Translations under genes and position numbers: made by a program | Shown here: positions 56,101 to 64,000 of the stretch, one piece after another | Layout: each line of letters opens with the position of its first letter | Numbering within the stretch: position 1 is the first letter of the stretch | From: Puccinia triticina | Lineage: Eukaryota; Basidiomycota; Pucciniomycetes; Pucciniales; Pucciniaceae | Direction of reading: 5' to 3' | Assembly: GCF_026914185.1 (NCBI RefSeq) | Contig: NC_070568.1 | Span: forward strand, 5,476,001 to 5,540,000 | DNA length: 64,000 nt | The notes under the pieces: model-generated | The model's database searches: none | Seen by the model: only the letters and a program-made list of their open reading frames with translations | Told to the model about the DNA's origin: nothing

Positions 56101-56666
56101 TCACTATAGCTAAGTTTGGATCTTGGGCCTCTGGGGGAATGACCATTCGTTTCGGGGTCACGATGGGATTCAGGTGTGGCGAATGTGACGGTGGCAGCAC
56201 TGTAGCCTCTCTTGGGCTTCGGTAGAAATGCTATCCGTTGTGAGGTTGGTGATTGGGACGGTGTAAGAGATGGGTCGGCGGCGGAGCGAGATGGGAGAAT
56301 TGACGAGTGAGCCGAGTCGACGCTGAACTGCTTTAAAGGATTGGGCTTGGGTCGTCTGGAGATGATCGAATGAGCCAAGCTTCTTTGGCCGTCAGTTTTC
56401 GCTGAGGGGCCTGCTGTCTCGGGACGGCGGCGTTGGCCCTGGGTTTCGAGCGTCTCGTTCGGATAGTCTTCGACGATGGTCTCAAAGTTGCCGAGGCTGG
56501 TGTCGCTGTGGGCAGTGGCTCCACCACCAAGCTGGGGGTAGATGGGGAGATGGGAATTCTCGACGATGGTGCCGGGTTGGCTCTCTAATATGTGATTGTC
56601 GATTCGGTGTTTGACTAATAGCCCACTGAAGTTGAGCTGTCGAGGCTGTTTGTTTCGATATGCCAT
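53150..56666 (-). CDS. Large Ser/Pro-rich disordered protein, unknown function
   Basis: Four exons (55471-56666, 55195-55391, 54381-55111, 53150-54313) give 1,095 residues and end TAG at 53150-53152. Introns are 77-83 bp or similar with GT-AG signals and consistent phase. The product is dominated by Ser, Thr, Pro and Arg with many SP/TP sites (SLTPSQSPTS, TATPTSARRTS) and no globular domain that I recognise. Short conserved-looking helices occur in exon 3 (TVRKISQRLSMLNGIDAVTL, about residue 475) and at the C terminus (LVQGKLKRISRPTLLHGEDE and VALWGMISNG). Such architecture is common in fungal signalling, polarity or chromatin scaffolds, but no role can be assigned. The ATG at 56666 is the first in frame. 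Confidence 0.7.
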
Positions 56667-57700
56667 CTCTCAGGCCTGACAGAAAGCTAGGAGGTGTCGG
56701 GCCACGTGTGAAACGCCCACGCACATAGATATTTGGCAAGAGCTCGTGGGTTGTCTTCTGTAGCGCCGATGGATGCGACAGATGTCCATGTTTTATAGCA
56801 GGGGATGAAACATGGCGGAGGATTGTCGAAAGGAGAGGACATGGCTCTTTCGGACTGGCGTTGAGAGTGCGCTGGTCTGGAGGGCAAGCCAGTCTGAGGG
56901 CCTGGGAGCCGTGAACGGGGCAAGCTCACCGGGACCACCCAGAACTGCTCGAATCGTTCGAATATGGCACTCGCTGCTAACACTTGTGCCAGCTGTCGAT
57001 GGACCTTCATGAGATGGGGCATGCGCACGTCCACCATCCACGTCAAGCATCCCCCGAGTCCTAAGGGCACAGAGAAGACCTGCGGAAAAATGGGCGGCAC
57101 GTTTCGCATCGGCAAAGGCCACTTCTCCATGGATCTTCTCGCCAAACTGATGATCAAAACGAAACTGTTCTGGTACTCGCCCGACCGCGTCCAGCTGGTA
57201 CCGGCCATCAAGGGAGTGTTTGTTGTCTCGATGGCCGGTACTGGCCATCAAGGGTGTGTACGCTCTCTTGATGGCTGGTACCGGCCATCAAGGGTGTATT
57301 TGTTGTCTTGATGGCCGGTACTGGCCTTTGAGGGTGAACATTGAGTGACTGATCTACATCTGTTACTGAAGTTGGTAAAAAAAGGTAAGGATTCTAAAGA
57401 AAGCTAGAACCTAAGATTCAACTACCAAAGGAAGATAACCATCTCAACATGGGAAAAAGTATTCTTCAATTCTATTGGAAAAATTGAATGATCAAGTCAA
57501 ACACTTTATCACTTCCTGATTTCTGTTCAACTTCCTCAACTCAAAATACATTACTCTGGGCTACACATGTTGATAGTGAAAATACTCATGTGCCACTTGA
57601 TTGAGCCTGTGCAAATAATGTAGACTTTTGTGTCAACATTGCATTTCAGTAACAAGATGAAGCATTCAATTTTCCCTGGTAGTTAAAGGCGGAGGTGCAA
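56667..57700. other. Intergenic with small hairpin repeats
   Basis: Overlapping frames on both strands at 56690-57250 have no recognised domain; GC content is higher than in the flanks, so a gene remnant is possible. A hairpin array lies at 57196-57330. Confidence 0.4.
57196..57330. repeat. Array of GATGGCCGGTACTGGCCATC hairpins
   Basis: Three to four units with arms GATGGCC/GGCCATC and a GGTACC-like centre, 55-60 bp apart, spaced by AAGGGTGTGT-like linkers. Same design as the 42 kb palindrome. Confidence 0.7.
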
Positions 57701-58214
57701 TGTAAAAGAAATATTTTTGATGATTTGAATTGCTAAGTGAAGCCGACACACTTTGAAAGAAACAAGTTAGAAGAGTAGAACAAGAAATAAAGTAGAGAAA
57801 CTTGAGACCAACATTTAGAGCAACAGAGATGTGAGGTGAGGCAGGGCTTGAAGGATGGACTCGGAGGGAAGAACAAGGAATGGACAGAAGACTGTGTAGA
57901 GTTTGTTAGTTTGAGAGTTTGAGATGTGTTTTATGAGAAGCAGGATCTCACCAGACAGAAAGGACTTGAGTTCGGAGGAAGAAGATAGAAAAGAAAATAA
58001 GAGTAAAGAGAAGAGAGGAGTGAAGCGAGGATAGTTGAGGAGTATGAGTGTCAAGATTGAAAGGGAGGATTTGAACAGATAGTCGATTGATCTTGAGGTG
58101 GTTGATTGAGGTGGGTAATTGAATGGAATGAAGAAGAGCGAGAGAAAGCGAAGGAAAGAAGAGAGAAGTGAGAAGAGGAGCTGTCACAGGTGTGACAGTG
58201 TTGTGATTTTTACA
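57701..58214 (-). repeat. 3' LTR of copia element
   Basis: 514 bp; contains the short inverted repeat GTCACAGGTGTGAC near one end. Confidence 0.85.
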
Positions 58215-58233
58215 CTCCCCGTGGCTGGAGAGA

Positions 58234-61200
58234 TCAGGCCGAGAAATGCGGGTCGACGGTCTTTGTGAGATTTAAGACTGAAGATTTAGTGGCAGCCTTT
58301 GTCAGGGCATCCGCCAACATGTCGAAGGTGCGGATGAGGACGATCTTGATGTTTTTATGTTTCAGTTCCTGTCGAATGCCTTTAGTTTTGAGGTCAATGT
58401 GTCGGGTCTTAGGATTAGAACCGAATTTCTTCAACTTGTTGTCGAGACCCTTGTTGTCAATGTAATGAGATGTTGTAAATTTTTCTTTGAAATCTTGATC
58501 GTTCATCATAAGCCGTTCGTTGAGTTCTCTGTTGTCGATGTAGTGTGTTGCTGCGTCTACTTGAAGATCCCAAATGTCAGAAAGTAAGGCCTTCAACCAA
58601 GTTCCTTCGTGAAAGGAGTCTACTAAAGGATTCAGTTCGGCCTCTGTGGATGAATATGTTACGTTGTGTTGTCGACTGCTATTCCAGGAGACCAGAGCTC
58701 CAAATAGGTAGCAGAGGTATCCAGATTGAGATGTTCTGAAGACCGGATCGTCCCCCCATGAAGCGTCGCTGTAGATTTCAAGAAGCTCATTTGGTTTGCG
58801 GATTTCTAGGGTGAGTTTCAGGTCTCTAGTGTGTCGTATGTATTGCCAAACCTTTTTGACTTCATGCCAATGAGTCATTCCAGGTTTAACTGAGAAGCGA
58901 GCAAGACTCGAGACTGCGAAGCTGATGTCCGGGCGGGTGTATCCGGCAATGTAGTTCATGAGACCAATTGCTGATCAATAGTTGACGTTTTCCTTCTTAA
59001 ACAGCGCATGATCTTCGTCCGAGGCTTCCTTCAGTTTGAGATTGGGAGTGAGAGGTGTTGTAGAGGGTTTGGAGTTTGACAGACCGAGTTCTTCAAGACC
59101 GTGTTTGATGTGTTTTGGTTGTGACAATAGGATCTTGTTGTCTAGCCTCTCGAATTTCATGCCTAGGATAGTGTTGGGTTCATGACACGATGAGTTGGAG
59201 AACCGTTTTTCGAACTTGTCCTTGAAATTGTTTCCCGGTCCCACCAAGACTAGGTCATCCACATGAAAAAACAATCGAGAGACTCCATCGTCGCACAGAT
59301 AGAGGCACGGGTCGCAGTTTGACTCCTGGAACCCGACAGATTCTAGCCATGACCCGAGTGTCTCGTACCAGTTCTTTGGAGCCTGTTTGAGTCCGTACAG
59401 TGCCTTCTTGAGCTTGAGGTACGGAGCGCTTCGATTGACACCTTTCGGCGTTTTGATGTAGACATCTTCGGAAAGAGGAGCGTGTAGAAAGGCCCCTTGA
59501 ACGTCAAACTGGGTGATTGATAAATTCTGGTGAAGTGCGTAAAGAAGGATCATTCGGAGTGTTGATACTTTACCGGTTGGAGCGAATGTTTCACCATGAT
59601 CTACACCTTCGATTTGATTGAAGCCTTGCACGCAGAGTCTGGCCTTATGTTTCAGAGGATCGCCGTGGCAATTGTCTTTGATTTTAAAGACCCACGTAGT
59701 GTCTAGCGGATTGGGAGGTTCATCGAAGTGATCGTCCCAGACTAGATGATTTTCAATTGATGTTACTTCTTTTTCGATAGCATCTCTCCAGAATTGCTTG
59801 TCTGCACACCTTATTGCAGATTCGAATGTGCTCGGTTCATAATAGTGATGAAAACCAAATCTGGTAGGTGGCTTGATGGTTGATCAATCCCTTAGAGTTC
59901 TGTGCTGCGGTTCAATCTCTTTCGGTTGATCGGGATTGGGCTTTAGAATCCGAGTAACTTGTTTGTCTGATTCTGAGTCTGAAGAGTCACTATTTTCTTC
60001 TTCTTGACCGATCTCCCGCTGACTTGGCGACTCTGAAGCGTCGTTTCCTGGTTCTTCCGCTGCAGTGCGTTGAGTCGCGGTCGATTCTGAGATTTCAGCC
60101 AATTTGTCCGGGTGAAATTCTTCCCAGTCCGAAGCAATTTGAATTTCTTGTGGGCCCTTCAGAAAGCGCACGTGTTTAGAGTCGATAACAGCGCCATTTT
60201 GACATATGATTCTATACGACTGAAGTAAAACGTTGAAACCCACAAGAAGCCCTTCTTGCCCCTTTACATCGAACTTCTTCCCCTTTACTCGGTTCATGTT
60301 CAGCACAACAGCGGTGGTTCCAAGAGGTTTGAGGAAGTCTTGCGGTAAGCTTTTCCCGTGAACGAGTTCCCATGGAGACTGGGTTTGACCTTTTCGCGGA
60401 ATCTGATTCAACATCAGGCAGCAAGATTTGAGTACCTCGTGCCAGAAGCTTTTAGCTATTCCCAAAGCACGAAACGTTGCCCGCATTGACTCAACAATAG
60501 TTCTATTTGCTCGTTCCGCTCTACCATTGTGTTCAGGGTGGTAGGGTTCGGATATCAGCCTTTGGATGTGATTTTTGTCGAGGAATTTGACTAACCTGTT
60601 CCCCATGAATTCTCCTCCTCCATCGGAGCAGATGAGATTGGGGAAGTAGCCTCGTCTCTTGCTCTCAGATTCGAGTATGTTGATTAGGACATTGGTTGTG
60701 TCGTCCTTTCTTGCGATGGGGAATCCTGCAAGGTATCCAGAAAAGTTGTCGACTAGAGTGAGAATGAATCTAGACTTTATTTTCGATTCCGGAGTTGTAG
60801 GACCGATCAAGTCCAGGTGGATCCTTTCGAAGACTTTGGATGTTGAATCTGATTTGTTTTTGAAGGATTGTTTGGTGATTTTGGAAAGAGTGCATGCCTT
60901 GCACTCAAATTCGTCTCTTTCCGTCTTTGAGATTGAGCTAGGAATGAATTGTTCGATGCGTTGTAACGAGGCGTGTCCAAACTTCTCATGAATCGATTTG
61001 AGAGATTCAGACGCTGCCTGTGAGAAATTTGCAGAGTATTTGACAGTCCCACCTACAGCGTTCGGATTGTCTATAACAAATAGATTGTTCTCGACCTTGC
61101 CTTTGAAGCGACAGACTCCGTCCTTTGCTACAGTAAAACTGTCTCTCCTCGCCGATACTTCACATCCCTTTTCTAGCAGAACTCCAGCGCTGACTAAGTT

Positions 61201-61661
61201 GATGACAATGTCGGGAACGTACAGGCACCCATCGATGGAAATCGTTGATTGTCCCCATTGTAGGGTTACTCTTCCTATACCCTTGATTGGTAAGGTGGCT
61301 CCTTCCTTGCCGGTTCGGATCACGTCCCGATCGCCAAGTTCAAGTTTGTCGAAGAATTTTGTGTTGTTGAATATATGCGCAGATGCGCCACTGTCCAACA
61401 CAATCTTGAATTTGGGGTTGCCGATTTCGGTCCATAGCGTAACCAATGACAGATAGTAATTTACGTTGTCGCCATTTTTGCTCGCTTGCCATTTTGCTTG
61501 AGCGTCTCGCCACCATTCTGGAGCTTTTTCGGAGTGCAGGTGCCAGCAAGAGTCCGCCGTGTGATTCGCGTTGTAAGACTCAAAAGTGGTTGTGAAACCC
61601 TTTTGCTGAATGGAGAAGGGGATGAAGGAGTTGCAAGCTCTGCCCTTCTATACTACCAGCT

Positions 61662-61695
<34 letters not shown>

Positions 61696-63178
61696 ATTAG
61701 GTGATAGGAGTGAATGCTCAAGATGAGTTTATTCGATACACTTTATAAAGATTTGTTATTGATATATAAGGGTTGTTATGAGTATAGTTGTAAGTGTTGA
61801 GAGTACAAGGTGGTGAGTGAATCACTGATCAGTAATAAACTGAGGAGCTACAAATGAGGGGGAGAGAGCCCCTTATATAGACAAATGTGAGGGATTTTAG
61901 CTCCAGGGCAGCCCCAGTGAGGGATTTTAGCTGGCCTGCGCTGTGTACAATTTATGCGAGGGGTGCATGCATGATGCAGGGAACAATGGCATGTGATGCA
62001 ATAAAACCAAACAAAAGTGGAGGTGAAAGTTCTAGAATGCGGAGAACAATGGCACAGACTGCAGTGGCAGTGCTGGATGATGTCATGCAGCTAGAAAACA
62101 AAGGCAAAATAATATATGCAGTGGAGATACCATGGAGTAGGGAAAGGTGGCTTGAGGTGCGTGACAGGGGTCAACAGGGTGCTACAGGTTGTCCGGAGGG
62201 TCTAACTTCCAGTGCAGTGGGGCTACAGTTACACTTTCAGTGGAGACTAGGGGGTAATTTGGCCGTAGATTCCATTTCTGGGGTCCATATGGTCGTACCA
62301 TGAGGCATTCTATGACTAATTACGCAAATGAGAGAAAAACTTTTGATTTTTCCCATTTTGTATACCACAGCGTCTTGCTTGGGATTGTGATAGCCAGGAG
62401 TGCATCTCTTGGAACTGTTCGATCCGGACGATCCTTGTCCCCCTTTTTGATTTGGCCTCTGCGTTCTCGTCGATACCAGCGCTGCTTGAGTCGATGATGA
62501 GGACTCCTTGACTTCGGCTCGATTTTCATTATTGAACTGTGTCAAGTGGTTGCAGACAAATTGTACCGTTAGATTTTTATCGGAGTGCATGATTTGCCGT
62601 TTCAGGAGTTGCAAGTTATCCGGTAGTTTGAATAGGATAAGATAGGCGAGTATGTCTTGTGGAAGATCGATTCCTACGTCGACGAGTTTCTTAATCGCAA
62701 CTTTGATGTCCGTTACAAAAGCTTCCAAGGCATCTTCTTTGAATCTGACATACAGAAATTCGTTGAAAACTCTCGCGCGATTCGCGGATTCATCGGACGC
62801 GAAGCGATCTTTGATAGCCTTCCAGAGATCCTTTGCGGATCCTCGATTGTCTGCCGTGACGATGTTATTGTGCATCACACTGTCCATTTTCAATATGAAA
62901 AGAAGCTTCAGCTTGGCGTTGACGTCGTCTGCTAGAGGTATGACGTTCGGTGGTTGAGAGTCTAGAGCAGTGAGAACCCCCCGTAACTCTAGCAGCGCCG
63001 TGATTTTGTCCTTCCAGATCGAGTAGTTTTCTTCCGATAGCTGGGGTGTTGTTTCCAGCGCCGTCTTGAGCATTGCTTGCCGGAAGCCATCGCTATTCGT
63101 CGAACCTGCCATCCTCGTCGTATCAATGATCTCAATCGACGGTACCTGCTGTCGTCCTGCGCCGGCTTCACTTGTCAT
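58234..63178 (-). pseudogene. Copia gag-pol polyprotein, interrupted
   Basis: Starts at ATG 63178. Removing the solo LTR 61572-62369 with one GCGT copy gives one frame of 1,381 codons ending at 58234, broken only by TGA at 59882-59884 and 58975-58977. Domains: copia gag (YSIWKDKITALLELRGVL), a zinc-knuckle region split by the solo LTR (CTPGYHNPK ... HTADSCW), aspartic protease LDSGASAHIF, integrase with FERIHLDLIGP, LVDNFSGYL and SDGGGEFMG (DDE core) and HNGRAERANRT; reverse transcriptase with FAPTGKVSTLRM, FDVQGAFLHAPL, ALYGLKQAPKNW and the catalytic VDD in FFHVDDLVLV; RNase H with GYTRPDISFAVS, IYSDASWGDD and SSTEAEL. Both stops probably derive from CGA (Arg). Such a polyprotein performs packaging, reverse transcription and integration; this copy is defective. 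Confidence 0.9.
61572..62369. mobile_element. Solo LTR, 798 bp, inside copia gag
   Basis: Begins TGTAAGACTC, ends TATACCACA, and is flanked by the 4 bp duplication GCGT (61568-61571, 62370-62373). Excision restores the copia reading frame through the zinc knuckle. Contains a TATATAG-like promoter word near 61872 and a short direct repeat GAGGGATTTTAGCT (61889, 61919). The 4 bp duplication matches that of the gag-only element at 2452, so a gypsy-type LTR is likely. Confidence 0.8.
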
Positions 63179-63204
63179 AAAACGGTCGGTCGAAGGCTTT
63201 TAAC

Positions 63205-63718
63205 CGTAAAAGAAATATTTTTGATGATTTGAATTGCTAAGTGAAGCCGACACACTTTGAAAGAAACAAGTTAGAAGAGTAGAACAAGAAATAAAGTAGA
63301 GAAACTTGAGACCAACATTTAGAGCAACAGAGATGTGAGGTGAGGCAGGGCTTGAAGGATGGACTCGGAGGGAAGAACAAGGAATGGACAGAAGACTGTG
63401 TAGAGTTTTTTAGTTTGAGAGTTTGAGATGTGTTTTATGAGAAGCAGGATCTCACCAGACAGAAAGGACTTGAGTTCGGAGGAAGAAGATAGAAAAGAAA
63501 ATAAGAGTAAAGAGAAGAGAGGAGTGAAGCGAGGATAGTTGAGGAGTATGAGTGTTGAGATTGAAAGGGAGGATTTGAACAGATAGTCGATTGATCTTGA
63601 GGTGGTTGATTGAGGTGGGTAATTGAATGGAATGAAGAAGAGCGAGAGAAAGCAAAGGAAAGAAGAGAGAAGTGAGAAGAGGAGCTGTCACAGGTGTGAC
63701 AGTGTTGTGATTTTTACA
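63205..63718 (-). repeat. 5' LTR of copia element
   Basis: 514 bp, about 99% identical by eye to the 3' copy. Its inner end reads CCGTAAAAG where the other LTR has the canonical TGTAAAAG. Confidence 0.85.
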
Positions 63719-64000
63719 CAATGGCTGGTGTGTGTGTAAAGTGGTATTTCTTATGCTCTGGGGTGCCGGTGAATAGAAGGCGAAAAAGAGTATAAGATTT
63801 CGGTCAATAGAGAGCTAAAAGAGAACAAAAAGATAAGAGAAAAAAAGAAAAAGAAACAAGACTAGAAAGGAGAGATGAAAACATCAGGTGCTTACCTGGG
63901 GTGCCGGTGAATAGAAGGCAAAAAAGAGTGAAGAAAAAAAAGGTTCACCGGCACCACAGGAGGAGGCTTTTAGAGTGAGAGGGAAAACAGGATACAAGCA
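63719..64000. other. Right-edge flank with short direct repeat
   Basis: CTGGGGTGCCGGTGAATAG + AAGGC occurs at about 63758 and 63897 (139 bp apart), followed both times by A-rich AAAAAGAGT. No gene seen before the window ends. Confidence 0.5.

Larger units (their letters stand above)
57701..63718 (-). mobile_element. Ty1/copia retrotransposon
   Basis: Two 514 bp LTRs (57701-58214 and 63205-63718) in the same orientation differ at about four positions. On the minus strand they start TGTAAAAATCAC. A polypurine tract ACGGGGAG precedes the 3' LTR (left in this window). CAAT flanks both outer ends, a probable target duplication. The order gag, protease, integrase, reverse transcriptase, RNase H identifies Ty1/copia. 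The gag is interrupted by a 798 bp solo LTR, and pol has two TGA codons. Confidence 0.9.

Noticed and set aside
56687..57311. 150-residue frames on both strands upstream of the disordered-protein gene
   Set aside because: Higher GC makes long frames likely by chance; neither strand shows a known domain. A gene remnant cannot be excluded.

Overview
The window is nuclear DNA of a filamentous basidiomycete, most likely a rust fungus (Pucciniales, Puccinia-like). The evidence is short GT-AG introns of about 60-160 bp in almost every gene, fungal housekeeping genes (fused LEU1, SKN7, a PHO80-type cyclin, SRP40, YOS1, TFB2, a mitochondrial uL22), candidate secreted proteins, and dense Ty3/gypsy, Ty1/copia, hAT and MITE insertions. 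Species assignment is inference; no marker gene was searched.

Layout. 1-11.9 kb is transposon nest: a hAT transposase fragment at the left edge, then a gag-only LTR element (605-11906) whose gag is split by a second gag-only LTR element (2452-7033) and whose 3' LTR is split by a full-length hAT element (8143-11789). 13.4-17.15 kb is a satellite of about 173 bp units, interrupted by three MITEs and one solo LTR. 17.5-24 kb is a gene island: TFB2 (-), YOS1 (-) and SKN7 (+). 27.4-34.1 kb is a second island: a PCL/PHO80-family cyclin (-), SRP40/Nopp140 (-) and mitochondrial uL22 (+), the last two divergently arranged. 36.5-37.7 kb holds a candidate secreted protein. 37.7-45 kb is repeat-rich: minisatellites, MITEs, a 967 bp palindrome built of 16 small hairpins, and a MITE carrying a solo LTR. 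45.1-48 kb is LEU1. 48.6-50.3 kb holds two further MITEs. 51-52.1 kb holds a second candidate secreted protein. 53.2-56.7 kb is a 1,095-residue disordered protein. 57.7-63.7 kb is a Ty1/copia element on the minus strand with a solo LTR in its gag.

No shared pathway joins the cellular genes; they cover transcription/repair (TFB2), ER-Golgi traffic (YOS1), stress signalling (SKN7), cell cycle (cyclin), nucleolar function (SRP40), mitochondrial translation (uL22) and leucine synthesis (LEU1). Gene models were built by hand from splice signals and phase. In most models the exon lengths sum to a whole number of codons, which supports the junctions chosen. The most unusual signals are the 16-hairpin palindrome at 42.0-43.0 kb, a primer-binding site that continues into an apparently complete, intron-less, CCA-ended tRNA-Tyr copy at 3239-3316, the 173 bp satellite, and a family of ~380-395 bp MITEs with 7 bp target duplications.
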